The notes below the pieces were generated by a model. That model made no database searches, was not told where the DNA came from, and saw only the letters and a list, made by a program, of their open reading frames with translations. From NCBI RefSeq assembly GCF_002751875.1, contig NZ_NMZM01000006.1, positions 1 through 64,000 on the forward strand: DNA of 64,000 bases, in the 5' to 3' direction. Positions 1 to 7,625 of this stretch are shown here, piece after piece; position 1 is the first letter of the stretch, and every line of letters begins with the position of its first letter. Made by a program: the position numbers and the translations under genes. The DNA is from Oceaniglobus indicus. GTDB taxonomy: Bacteria; Pseudomonadota; Alphaproteobacteria; Rhodobacterales; Rhodobacteraceae.

Positions 1-217
1 CTGAAAAACAAGGGCATACGTGCCTGCATCCCTGGACGAAAACAGCGCAAGAAGCCTGTCCGATATGACAAGCGTCGGTACAAACGCCGCAACCGGATCG
101 AGATCATGTTCGGCATGATTGAAGGACTGGCGACGGGTGGCAACCCGATACGACCGCTGTCCGAAGGTCTTTCTGTCGACCATCGCTCTCGCAGCACTTG
201 TCATCTATTCGCTATGA
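1..217 (+). pseudogene. IS5-family transposase, C-terminal remnant (frameshifted, cut by window edge)
   Basis: From base 1 the frame reads LKNKGIRACIPGRKQRKKP followed by YDKRRYKRRNRIEIMFG, the C-terminal signature of IS5-family (IS1182/ISRj-like) DDE transposases, including the Y-x2-R-x3-E-type region. After MFG near base 116 the reading frame is lost. One extra base between 116 and 125 moves the expected continuation DWRRVATRYDRCPKVFLS to the next frame, which runs to a TGA at 215-217. Only the last 70 or so codons are in the window. The frameshift suggests an inactive copy, although IS elements can use programmed frameshifts elsewhere in the gene. Confidence 0.8.
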
Positions 218-230
218 GTCCTGACCCTAG
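216..230. repeat. Probable terminal inverted repeat of the IS5-type element
   Basis: GAGTCCTGACCCTAG directly overlaps and follows the transposase stop codon, where the right end of an IS5-type element is expected. The partner repeat lies outside the window, so this is inferred from position and general resemblance to IS5-group ends. Confidence 0.4.
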
Positions 231-442
231 AAGCGCCCTGAAAATTGGGCGCAATGTGAATTCTCGCCTCCGGGGCCAAACCCTTCTACCCGAAAATCGG
301 TTAATTCGGAAAATGGATCCAATCTCACTGACCGTCTGACCAAGAGGGGCGTTTCTGCAAGGTGCCCAGATGGGCGCTTCGACAAGCCCAACCTCTTCCG
401 CGTAGGCGCAACTCTTCTTCGCCCGTCACTTGCACGCGTGAC
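231..442. other. Unassigned spacer between two IS remnants
   Basis: No gene with a recognisable product is visible. An open minus-strand frame continues from the OrfA fragment, but its residues match nothing I know and it is probably scrambled IS or former intergenic DNA. Confidence 0.4.
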
Positions 443-565
443 GCTGCTCACCCCATGCTCACGGCAAAGCTCAGCCACGGGAACAGCGCCCTCCATCTGG
501 CGCAGTAAGCCCATGATCTGCGCTTATGTGAATCGGGTATTCTTTATCGGAATCTCGTCGTTCAT
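443..565 (-). pseudogene. IS3-family transposase OrfA, N-terminal fragment with internal stop
   Basis: Read on the minus strand, the frame gives MNDEIPIKNTRFT, a TAA at 524-526, then AQIMGLLRQMEGAVPVAEL and CREHGVSS. This is the helix-turn-helix start of IS3-family OrfA (typical form: RFTEEQIIGLLRQ...ADLCREHGIS). The stop sits where these proteins usually carry Glu, so one G-to-T change (GAA to TAA) would explain it. Similarity ends abruptly after HGVSS at about 443. The sequence from there to the IS5-type end at about 230 is unrelated or scrambled, so this is a dead fragment. Confidence 0.65.
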
Positions 566-630
566 CCTGCCGAGAAAATTCCACTTCCGCATCCCCCAAG
601 ATCGGGGGCAATACCCGGGCCACGCGTTTG

Positions 631-1377
631 TCAGACGACGCGGCGCAGGAAAGCCTTGGTGCGTGGATCCTGCGGGTTTTCCAGCAGCTGTTTCGGCGGT
701 CCCTGCTCGACGATCTGTCCGTCGGTCATGAACAGGATCCGGTCGGCAATCTCGCGGGCGAACTGCATTTCGTGCGTGACGATCAGCATGGTCTGGCGCC
801 TCTCGGCCACCCGCCGCATCAGGTCGAGAACCTCGCCGACCCATTCGGGGTCGAGCGCCGAGGTCGGTTCGTCGAACAGCATCAGCTCGGCCTCCAGCGC
901 CATGGCGCGACCGATCCCGACGCGCTGCTGCTGCCCGCCCGACAGGGCGGCGGGATAGGCATCCGCCCGCTCGGTCAGGCCGGTTTCGCGCAGGATCGCC
1001 TCGGCGCGGGCATTGGCCTCGGCCTTTGACTGTCCCTTCACCGTGACAAGCGGCTGGGTGATATTCTCGCGTGCCGTCTTGTTGGCGAAAAGCGCATAGT
1101 TCTGAAAAACGAACGCGGTCCGCCTGCGCAGCGCCAGGATCTCGGCGCGCGATGCGGTCGTCGCGTCGACGGTCAGATCGCCCACCCGGATCAGTCCCCT
1201 GTCGGGGCGGTCGAGAAAATTCAGGCAGCGCAGCAATGTCGACTTGCCGGTGCCCGAAGGCCCGATCACGACGATCCGTTCGCCCGGCGCGATCTCGAGC
1301 GAGATGTTGTCGAGGACCGTCGTATCACCGAACGCCTTGCTCAGCCCGGTGACGGAAATGCCGGAACGCGATGTCAT
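631..1377 (-). CDS. Polar amino acid ABC transporter, ATP-binding protein
   Basis: A 248-residue ATPase of the HisP/GlnQ class that powers uptake of polar amino acids or similar solutes through the permease encoded upstream. Walker A is GPSGTGKST (about residues 34-42), the signature motif is LSGGQQQRV, Walker B is LMLFDEPTSALD, and the switch histidine is in VTHEM. The start MTSRSGIS was chosen because its ATG overlaps the permease stop by 4 bp (1374-1377), a typical coupled arrangement; the frame stays open further upstream but that part lies inside the permease gene. It is the last gene of a binding protein, permease, ATPase operon. The substrate cannot be read from sequence. Confidence 0.95.
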   Translation of the reverse strand: MTSRSGISVTGLSKAFGDTTVLDNISLEIAPGERIVVIGPSGTGKSTLLRCLNFLDRPDRGLIRVGDLTVDATTASRAEILALRRRTAFVFQNYALFANKTARENITQPLVTVKGQSKAEANARAEAILRETGLTERADAYPAALSGGQQQRVGIGRAMALEAELMLFDEPTSALDPEWVGEVLDLMRRVAERRQTMLIVTHEMQFAREIADRILFMTDGQIVEQGPPKQLLENPQDPRTKAFLRRVV

Positions 1378-2048
1378 CTTGCGTGCGCCTTGTTCAGGTG
1401 GATCTCCAGCCGGCGCTGCAGGAAGGCCAGCGCCTCGACCATGATCCAGTAGATCATGGCGACGACGAGGAACGCCTCGAAATACAGGAAACTGCCGGCG
1501 GCTTCCTTCTGCGTCGCGCCCATCAGCTCGGTCACGCCCAGCGTGAAGGCCAGCGACGTTCCCTTGATCATGTCGATGAAGTAATTGACCAGCGTCGGCG
1601 CCGCGACGCGTGCCGCTTGGGGCAGGATGATCTGCGACATCATCTGGACCTGGGTCATGCCGACGGCCTGGGACGCCTCCCACTGGCTGCGGTCGACACC
1701 GAGGATCGCGGCGCGGATGCTTTCGGCCATGTAGGCCGAAAAATGAAGCGTCAGCCCCATGATCGTCGCGGTCACACCGTTGATGTTCGTCAGGAACGAC
1801 AGCACTTGCGGCAGGCCGTAATAGAACAGGAACAACTGCACCAGCAGGGGCGTGCCGCGGAAAAAGCTGATGAACAGCCGGACGAAAACGTCCAGCACCG
1901 GCACGCGGAACACCCGCTCGACCGCCATGACCGACGCCAGCACCAGAGCGAAGGCCATGCCGACCAGCGCCATGAACAACGTCAGGGGAACATACCCCAG
2001 AAGGACGGGCACCAGATTCCACATGTATTCCAGATCGAGTGCCCGCAT
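1374..2048 (-). CDS. Polar amino acid ABC transporter, permease
   Basis: A 224-residue inner-membrane permease of the HisM/GlnP type, with about five hydrophobic segments. The diagnostic pieces are RLFISFFRGTPLLVQLFLFYY near residues 57-77 and the cytoplasmic EAA loop EASQAVGMTQVQMMSQIILPQ, which docks on the ATPase. It lies 5 bp downstream of the binding-protein gene and overlaps the ATPase start by 4 bp, so the three are clearly one transcription unit. Only one permease is present, so it probably works as a homodimer. Confidence 0.95.
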   Translation of the reverse strand: MRALDLEYMWNLVPVLLGYVPLTLFMALVGMAFALVLASVMAVERVFRVPVLDVFVRLFISFFRGTPLLVQLFLFYYGLPQVLSFLTNINGVTATIMGLTLHFSAYMAESIRAAILGVDRSQWEASQAVGMTQVQMMSQIILPQAARVAAPTLVNYFIDMIKGTSLAFTLGVTELMGATQKEAAGSFLYFEAFLVVAMIYWIMVEALAFLQRRLEIHLNKAHAR

Positions 2049-2053
2049 CTTCT

Positions 2054-2806
2054 CTACTCGGCTACCGTGATGTCGCTACCGAACCATTTTTCCGAGATGT
2101 CCGCCAGCGTGCCGTTTTCCTTCAGCGTCGTGATGGCGGCGTCGATCCGGTCCCGCAGGGCCTTGCCCTCGGCGTCGTCGCGAAACGGGAACGCATTACG
2201 GATCTCGCTGAAGGGCTTGCCCGCCAGCGCTAGGGGCAGCGGGCTTTCGGCGATCAGCTGGACCGACGACACGCGGTCCATGACGAAGGCGTCGACCCGG
2301 CCCAGCGCGGTATCCTGGGCGATGTTGCTTTCATAGGTGCGAATGTCGATCTGACCGGCGTTCGGCAGCTCGTTCAGCAATTCCTCGAAGTTCGATCCCA
2401 AGTTCACCGCCACGGTCTTGCCGCTCAGGTCTTCGACACCGGTGATCGTGCTTTCGTTGCCCGCCTTGACCACCACCTGCGCACCATCAAAGACATAGGG
2501 CTGGGAAAAGGCGAATTTCGCCTCGCGCTCGGGCGTGATGGTGATCTGGTTCGCGATCGTGTCGATCCGACCGGAGTCGAGCGCACCGACGAGCCCGGAA
2601 AACGACATCGTGACGAAATTGACCTCGTCACCGGTTTCGGCGGCGATGGCATTGATGACATCGACCTCGAAGCCCTGAAGTTCGTCCAGCTTCACGAAGG
2701 TGAAAGGGAAATATCCCCCCGACATGCCCACGTTCAGCGTCTCGGCCTGGGCCGTGCCGAAGGTGGTTGCAAGGATGAGGGACGTGATGGCGATGGTTTT
2801 CTTCAT
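2054..2806 (-). CDS. Amino acid ABC transporter, periplasmic substrate-binding protein
   Basis: A 250-residue type 3 solute-binding protein. The first 21 residues, MKKTIAITSLILATTFGTAQA, form a clean Sec signal peptide with an AQA-E cleavage site. The mature part shows the family pattern: LNVGMSGGYFPFTF, LQGFEVDVINAIAA and SGRIDTIANQITITPER, ending EKWFGSDIT. This start was chosen over a longer open frame because it begins exactly at the signal peptide. It captures the solute and delivers it to the permease encoded just downstream. It is the first gene of the operon, so the promoter should lie in 2807-3005. The ligand is unknown. Confidence 0.95.
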   Translation of the reverse strand: MKKTIAITSLILATTFGTAQAETLNVGMSGGYFPFTFVKLDELQGFEVDVINAIAAETGDEVNFVTMSFSGLVGALDSGRIDTIANQITITPEREAKFAFSQPYVFDGAQVVVKAGNESTITGVEDLSGKTVAVNLGSNFEELLNELPNAGQIDIRTYESNIAQDTALGRVDAFVMDRVSSVQLIAESPLPLALAGKPFSEIRNAFPFRDDAEGKALRDRIDAAITTLKENGTLADISEKWFGSDITVAE

Positions 2807-3005
2807 GATAAACTCCGTCGGTTCGCGAGAACATCTAACAATGGCGAAATGGGCGTCAATGACCGCCGGCAAACCAAGTCTGTTATGCCGGGTTTCACGG
2901 CGCAACCGGAACGTTGTTCCCATGAACGTCCGTTCCGCAGGACGTCATCAGCCATCCCCGGCCAAGGTTCCGGCAAAAGGCGGCGGTTTGTTCCCGCGGC
3001 GCGGT

Positions 3006-3914
3006 CTAGCCACGCTCCCACGGGAAATCGCTGGCCGTCTTGACCAGATGATCGACGAACAGCCGCAGGCGGGCCGGCTGATAGCGGTTCGGGCGGAACA
3101 GCACGTGAATATCCCGTTCCGGCCAGGTCAGGTGATCGGGCAGAAGGTGTTGCAGTCGGCCCGCCTGAAGATGGTCGGCGACATAGAACACCGGCAGGAT
3201 CGCGATGCCGATCCCTTCAAGCGCGGCGCGACACAACATGTCACCCGAATCCGACCGCAGCGATCCACCGAGCGACACGCGCCCCACCTGCCCCGCCGGC
3301 GTTCGATAGCGCCATTCATGGGCGGCGCCGTTGCCCGAATAGGCCAGAACGTCGTGCGCGGCCAGATCGCCGGGCGTTTCGGGCAGGCCGTGGCGGTCGA
3401 TATAACCGGCGCTGGCGCACAGCATGAAGGGACATGACGCCAGCCGCCGGGTCATCAGCGATGAATCGGCAAGCGATCCGATCCGCACCACGACGTCATA
3501 GCCATCGTTCACCGGGTCGATGAACCGGTCGTTCAGGCTGACGTCCAGCGCCACATGCGGATACGCCCGCGCGAACCGCGCCGCGCATCCGGTCAGATAT
3601 TTCACCCCCAGGCTTTGCGGCAGGCTGACCCGCAGCGGCCCGCGGGGGTGCGCCTTCAGCGCGTGGATCTCCTCTTCGGCCTCCCTCAGGTCGCCAAGCG
3701 CCCGCTTTGCCCGTTCGAAATAGATCGCGCCCTCTTCGGTGACGGCGACATGGCGGGTGGTGCGGTTCAGCAACTTGACCCTCAGGTGTTGTTCAAGGTT
3801 CTGAACCTGCTTGGAAACGGCCGAACTGGTCATGCCCAGCCGCCGCGCCGCGCCGGCAAAGCTCTGTTGCTGAACCACTTCGACGAAGATGCCGATACGG
3901 GTGGTCTGATCCAT
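3006..3914 (-). CDS. LysR-family transcriptional regulator
   Basis: A 302-residue LysR protein. The winged HTH is at residues 1-60 (FVEVVQQQSFAGAARRLGMTSSAVSKQVQNLEQHL), followed by the linker helix and an effector-binding domain with the PLRVSLPQSLGVKYL start typical of the CrgA/DsdC-like LysR group. It is transcribed away from the DoxX gene at 4029 across a 114-bp gap, the standard layout for a LysR protein controlling its divergent neighbour and itself. The effector is unknown; the neighbours suggest an electrophile or redox signal. Confidence 0.93.
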   Translation of the reverse strand: MDQTTRIGIFVEVVQQQSFAGAARRLGMTSSAVSKQVQNLEQHLRVKLLNRTTRHVAVTEEGAIYFERAKRALGDLREAEEEIHALKAHPRGPLRVSLPQSLGVKYLTGCAARFARAYPHVALDVSLNDRFIDPVNDGYDVVVRIGSLADSSLMTRRLASCPFMLCASAGYIDRHGLPETPGDLAAHDVLAYSGNGAAHEWRYRTPAGQVGRVSLGGSLRSDSGDMLCRAALEGIGIAILPVFYVADHLQAGRLQHLLPDHLTWPERDIHVLFRPNRYQPARLRLFVDHLVKTASDFPWERG

Positions 3915-3969
3915 TGACTATCAACCTGATGGAATGAGTGATGTGCCATATCACCGTATTATCAATTCG

Positions 3970-3984
3970 ATCGCAATGCTCGAT
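3970..3984. promoter_or_regulatory. Candidate LysR box (T-N11-A) between lysR and doxX
   Basis: ATCG-N7-CGAT is an interrupted palindrome fitting the T-N11-A consensus of LysR-type binding sites, placed mid-way in the divergent 3915-4028 region. The half-sites are only four bases long, so chance occurrence is possible. Confidence 0.35.
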
Positions 3985-4028
3985 ATACCCACCAGAGACA
4001 CAACCGACCCAATCCCTGGAGACAGACA

Positions 4029-4460
4029 ATGACCTTCGAAACCAACACCAACGTCGGCGCAACCCTCACCCGGGTGTCGCTGGGCACGATCCTTCTGGCG
4101 CACGGCCTGCCCAAGCTGCTGGTGTTCACGGTGCCCGGCACCGTCGCATTCTTTGCCAGCCTCGGGTTGCCGGCAATCGCCGCCTACCTGACCATCTTTG
4201 CCGAGGTCGTCGGCGGCGTGGCGATCATCGCCGGGCTCTACACCCGCCTCGCCGCGATCCTGTCGCTGCCGGTTCTCATCGGCTCGCTCTGGGCGCATGC
4301 CGGCAATGACTGGCTGTTCAGCGCCGAAGGCGGCGGCTGGGAATTCCCCGCGCTGCTGGTCGCCTTGGCCGTCGCCGTGGCCGTTCAGGGCGGTGGCGCC
4401 TTTGCCCTGCGCCGCCTGCCGGTCCTCGACGCCTACATCCCGCAGGCGCTGAAGGCCTGA
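4029..4460 (+). CDS. DoxX family membrane protein
   Basis: A 143-residue, four-helix membrane protein of the DoxX/YphA group. It shows the conserved early motif LTRVSLGTILLAHGLPKLLVF (residues 13-33) and FAEVVGGVAIIAGLYTRLAAI, typical of the family. DoxX proteins recur in operons answering oxidative, quinone or thiol stress, but a single biochemical role is not settled. A strong terminator (4471-4497) follows it, so it is probably transcribed mainly on its own from the divergent LysR-controlled region. A second, different DoxX gene lies at 8263. Confidence 0.9.
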   Translation: MTFETNTNVGATLTRVSLGTILLAHGLPKLLVFTVPGTVAFFASLGLPAIAAYLTIFAEVVGGVAIIAGLYTRLAAILSLPVLIGSLWAHAGNDWLFSAEGGGWEFPALLVALAVAVAVQGGGAFALRRLPVLDAYIPQALKA

Positions 4461-4470
4461 GCCGACCACG

Positions 4471-4497
4471 AAGAGATGCCGCGACCCGGCATCTCTT
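4471..4497 (+). terminator. Rho-independent terminator after doxX
   Basis: A perfect 11-bp stem AAGAGATGCCG / CGGCATCTCTT with a 5-base loop, followed by the pyrimidine-rich run CTTTGTTTG. Confidence 0.85.
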
Positions 4498-4584
4498 CTT
4501 TGTTTGCCCATCCCGCCGCCGGCCGAAACATGCGACAAACACGACCTGGCCTGACGGCCGCCCAACATCTGGAGTGGAGAGAAC

Positions 4585-5145
4585 ATGACCCGAATTCTTG
4601 GAGTGTCCGGTAGCCTGCGGCGCGCTTCGTTCAACACGGCGCTGCTGCGCACGGCGCAGGGGCTCATGCCAGCGGACAGCACCCTGATCGAAGGCAGCAT
4701 CGCGGGCATCCCGCTTTATGATGCGGACGAAGAACAGGCCAGCGGCCTGCCCGATGCGGTCACGACGCTGAAGGCACAGATCGAAGACGCCGACGGGCTT
4801 TTGCTGTTCTCGCCGGAATACAACAACTCGATCCCCGGCGTCTTCAAGAACGCGATCGACTGGACCAGTCGCCCGGCGGGTGACATCCCGCGGGTGTTCG
4901 GCGGCAAGCCGGTTGCGGTTCTGGGCGCATCTCCGGGCAGTTTCGGCACGATACTGGCACAGGACGCCTGGCTTCCGGTGCTGCGGACGCTTGGAACCCG
5001 GCCCTGGTGGTCGGGGCGGCTGATGGTCGGACGGGCCGGAGAGGTGTTCGACGGCCAGGGTCAGATGACGGATGAACGCACACGCCAACGCCTGCAGACG
5101 CTTCTTGCGGGTTTCGTGGCGTTCGCCGCCGGGCAGACCGATTGA
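4585..5145 (+). CDS. NADPH-dependent FMN reductase (NAD(P)H:quinone/chromate reductase type)
   Basis: A 186-residue flavodoxin-fold protein. The FMN phosphate loop GVSGSLRRASFNTALLR lies at residues 6-22, and the family hallmark LLLFSPEYNNSIPGVFKNAID at about 72-92. Relatives (ChrR/YieF, AzoR-like) perform two-electron reduction of quinones, azo dyes or chromate using NAD(P)H. A good ribosome site (GGAG in GGAGTGGAGAG) precedes the ATG. It stands after a terminator, so it probably has its own promoter in 4498-4584, but the pairing with DoxX and LysR suggests a shared role in redox detoxification. Confidence 0.92.
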   Translation: MTRILGVSGSLRRASFNTALLRTAQGLMPADSTLIEGSIAGIPLYDADEEQASGLPDAVTTLKAQIEDADGLLLFSPEYNNSIPGVFKNAIDWTSRPAGDIPRVFGGKPVAVLGASPGSFGTILAQDAWLPVLRTLGTRPWWSGRLMVGRAGEVFDGQGQMTDERTRQRLQTLLAGFVAFAAGQTD

Positions 5146-5151
5146 AGGAAG

Positions 5152-5177
5152 CGCCCCTCGGCCACGGCCAAGGGGCG
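5152..5177 (+). terminator. Rho-independent terminator after the FMN reductase gene
   Basis: The stem CGCCCCT / AGGGGCG encloses a GGCC-rich loop, followed by TTG. It lies just after the reductase stop in a convergent gap. Confidence 0.6.
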
Positions 5178-5448
5178 TTGCGAACCGCGCCCGGTTCAGG
5201 CGTCGGGTCGCGGCCCCCTTATCCATCCCGACCCGCGCGGAATGGAACGTCGACATGCCTATCTTCCGTGCAATGCGCGGAACCTGTTCAACCCGATATC
5301 TTGTCACCACGTATGATGCGTGCACGATGGCTTGTCCGACGCCGAAGGTTCATGCGGGATGGATGCCCCAGCGTGCCCTGAACCCCGGACCGTGAAGCCC
5401 TTCGGCTGAACCCGCCGCAGCCCCGCGACGCCGGCAGGCTGCTCAAGA
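5178..5448. other. Convergent intergenic region, no gene seen
   Basis: Between the FMN reductase and pirin genes, which converge. Apart from the two flanking hairpins I see no supported gene; the short open frames lack homology and ribosome sites. Confidence 0.5.
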
Positions 5449-5473
5449 CGCGGGCGGGGATCGCCCGCCCGCG
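5449..5473 (-). terminator. Terminator hairpin after the pirin gene
   Basis: A perfect 10-bp stem CGCGGGCGGG / CCCGCCCGCG with loop GATCG, 13 bp past the pirin stop when read on the minus strand. The trailing sequence TCTTGAG is only weakly T-rich. Confidence 0.6.
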
Positions 5474-5486
5474 CATCGCCGCGATG

Positions 5487-6463
5487 TCAGGGATAATGCA
5501 CGCCGCCTTCGGCGCGGCGCGGTTCGGTGTTGTCCTCGGGCAGCGGGATGAACTCCTCCTCGTCGCCGGGCACGGTTTCAAACCGGCCGAGGGCCCATTC
5601 CTCCTTGGCCTGCTCGATCCGCTCGCGGCGCGAGGATACGAAGTTCCACCAGATATACCGCGGGCCTTCCATCGGCGCGCCGCCGAACAGCATGAAGCGC
5701 GCGTGGTCGCCGGTGCCGTCGTCCACCGCCTTGACCACGATCTCGTCACCGGGGCGCAACACCAACAATTCGCCGGGCTTGAACGTGTCGCCCGCCACTT
5801 CGATCTGTCCGTGAATGGTATAGATCGCGCGTTCTTCGGTATTGGCCGCGATCGGCGCACGGGCCCCGGGGGCCAGCGTCACATCACCATAGAGCGTGTC
5901 GGACGCCGTGTTGAGCGGCGAGGTCGCGCCAAAGGCCGAACCCGCAATCAGCCGCGCCTTCAGCCCCTCGGCCTCGACCACGGGCAGGTCAGTCTTGCCG
6001 TGGTGCATGAAGGCCGGATCGGATTCCTCATCGTCCTCCGGCAGGGCCATCCAGGTCTGGATGCCGAACAGGCGCTGTCCGGTCCGCAACCGTTCGGGCG
6101 CGGTCCGCTCGGAATGCACGATGCCCTTGCCCGCCTTCATCCAGTTCACCGCCCCCGGCTCGATCGCCAGATCGGTGCCCAGGCTGTCGCGGTGGTGAAT
6201 CTGCCCCTCGAACAGATAGGTCAGCGTGGCAAGGTTGATATGCGGATGCGGCCGCACGTCGATGCCTTCATTGGTCAGGAATTCCGCCGGCCCCATCTGG
6301 TCGAAAAAGATGAAGGGGCCCACCATCTGGCGTTTCTTCGACGGCAGCGCTCGGCGCACCTCCATCTCGCCCAGATCGACCGCGCGCGGCACGATCAGGG
6401 CGAGATGGCGTCCGTGCTTGCACGGTCGCCGGGAACGGGGTCGGGGCAAGGGCTCCAGCTCAT
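5487..6463 (-). CDS. Pirin family protein, with an apparent 1-base deletion near the N-terminus
   Basis: A cupin-fold pirin. It contains VRRALPSKKRQMVGPFIFFDQ, the metal-site motif DVRPHPHINLATLTYLFEG, HRDSLGT and GKGIVHSER, so the Fe-binding HPH...H...E set is present. The natural start MSWSPCPDPVPGDRAST at 6463 follows a good AAAGGA ribosome site but is in a different frame from the body. Inserting one base at about 6400 would join them as ...DAISALIVPRAV..., exactly the family pattern. Either the gene is frameshifted or the assembly lost a G; alternatively translation starts at an in-frame GTG at 6392. It is the last gene of the dioxygenase operon. Some pirins are quercetinases. Confidence 0.8.
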
Positions 6464-6502
6464 GGTCTCGGTCCTTTCTGATTGATGGCGGATGTGCGCG
6501 CG

Positions 6503-6796
6503 TCAGCCGCCCAACACGTCCTGCCATTCGGGGTGTCGTGCGATCTGCGCCTTGGCGAAGGGGCACAGCGGCACGATCTTGCGCTTCTCGGCGCGGGCAT
6601 CCTCGACCCCGCGGCGCACCAGCGCCTGGCCGACGCCGCGCCCGCGCAGGGCATCGGGCACGCCGGTGTGATCGATGATGATCGTCGTGGCACCGGCGCG
6701 CGAATAGGTCATCTCGGCCTCGTGGCCGTCCACCACGGTGCTATAGCGCCCCTTGGTCTCGCCCTCTTCGCGGGTGATCTCGAACGTGTCGTCCAT
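6503..6796 (-). CDS. GNAT-like N-acetyltransferase (YjdJ/Gcn5-related, small)
   Basis: A 97-residue protein of the minimal GNAT type (COG2388). It contains EMTYSRAGATTIIIDHTGVPDALRG, then RGRGVGQALVRRGVEDAR, the acetyl-CoA pyrophosphate loop R-G-x-G-V, and ends with PFAKAQIARHPEWQDVL, the common tail of this group. An ATG five codons further upstream (6811) exists, but the AAGGAG ribosome site lies between the two ATGs, so MDDTFEI is preferred. It sits between the esterase and pirin genes of the same operon. The substrate is unknown. Confidence 0.9.
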   Translation of the reverse strand: MDDTFEITREEGETKGRYSTVVDGHEAEMTYSRAGATTIIIDHTGVPDALRGRGVGQALVRRGVEDARAEKRKIVPLCPFAKAQIARHPEWQDVLGG

Positions 6797-6807
6797 CGGT
6801 TGCTCCT

Positions 6808-7515
6808 TCATGAATTGTCGCCAAGAATCCGGCGCAGCCAGGCGACCTCGTCCGCGACGATGCCATGGCCGGCGCCGGGAATCACCTGGGTTTCCACCCG
6901 CGCGCCCATGTCTTGCAGCACCTCGGCGCTTTTGCGGACGCGGGCCAGGGGAATGTGCGGATCACGCTCGTGACACCCCAGCAGGACCGGCACACCGTCC
7001 AGCCGGCCGTCATAGTCGAAACGCTTGTCGCGGCGGCCATAGAGATCGTCGCGCGGCGCATCATCCGTCTCGCCCGTGCCGACCAGACCACCCGAAAGCG
7101 CCGTGATGGCGCGGAACGGACGGGCCAGCCGGGCCGCCGCCTCGACGGCAAGGCAGGCGCCCTGGCTGAAACCCACCAGCGCGACACGCTCGGGACCGAA
7201 GCCCGCGGCCTGCAGGTCGTCCAGCAACGCCTCGACGACGCTCAGCCCGCTGCCGAGTCCCGGTTCGTTGGCGGCAAGCGGCGCAAGGAACGAATCCGGC
7301 CACCACGACCGGCCGCCCGCCTCGGGCGCCAGCACCGCAAGATCCGGCAGGGCCAGATGGTCGGCAAGGCCGATCATGTCCTCGGGGCTGCCGCCCCGGC
7401 CATGGATCATGACCACCGCCAGCCGCGCGCCGGCTGGCGGCGCACCGGCCGAGATCAGCCGCTGCCCCCCGTGGGGGCCGGTGCCGGACGTGCGCGGCTT
7501 TATCGCGGCGCTCAT
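6808..7515 (-). CDS. Alpha/beta-hydrolase, phospholipase/carboxylesterase family (MhqD-like)
   Basis: A 235-residue serine hydrolase. The nucleophile elbow is GFSQG (about residues 113-117), the probable acid is the Asp in CHERDPHIP, and the base is the His in GAGHGI. The oxyanion region reads VVMIHGRGGSPEDM. In Bacillus and Staphylococcus the relative MhqD is co-regulated with a ring-cleaving dioxygenase and DoxX protein in the quinone-responsive MhqR regulon, and the same companions are present here. Its ATG overlaps the stop of a 22-codon leader (7512-7580) by 4 bp. The exact ester substrate is not known. Confidence 0.92.
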   Translation of the reverse strand: MSAAIKPRTSGTGPHGGQRLISAGAPPAGARLAVVMIHGRGGSPEDMIGLADHLALPDLAVLAPEAGGRSWWPDSFLAPLAANEPGLGSGLSVVEALLDDLQAAGFGPERVALVGFSQGACLAVEAAARLARPFRAITALSGGLVGTGETDDAPRDDLYGRRDKRFDYDGRLDGVPVLLGCHERDPHIPLARVRKSAEVLQDMGARVETQVIPGAGHGIVADEVAWLRRILGDNS

Positions 7516-7580
7516 GCCGGCACACGGCGGGCTGGCCGCACCGGCAGGCGCGGGTTGGACCGGTCATCTTGGGGCATCAT
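7512..7580 (-). CDS. 22-codon leader ORF translationally coupled to the esterase
   Basis: Reads MMPQDDRSNPRLPVRPARR then VPA, ending in TGA that shares ATGA with the esterase start. The ribosome site AAAGGAGA lies about 8 bases before the first ATG, while the esterase start itself has no obvious Shine-Dalgarno. This suggests that ribosomes load on the leader and reinitiate. The peptide is Arg/Pro-rich and matches no family I know; it may act only by coupling. Confidence 0.45.
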   Translation of the reverse strand: MMPQDDRSNPRLPVRPARRVPA

Positions 7581-7625
7581 GTCGGTGTCTCCTTTCACGG
7601 GGTGTCGTGGTGCGCCGGCGGGACG

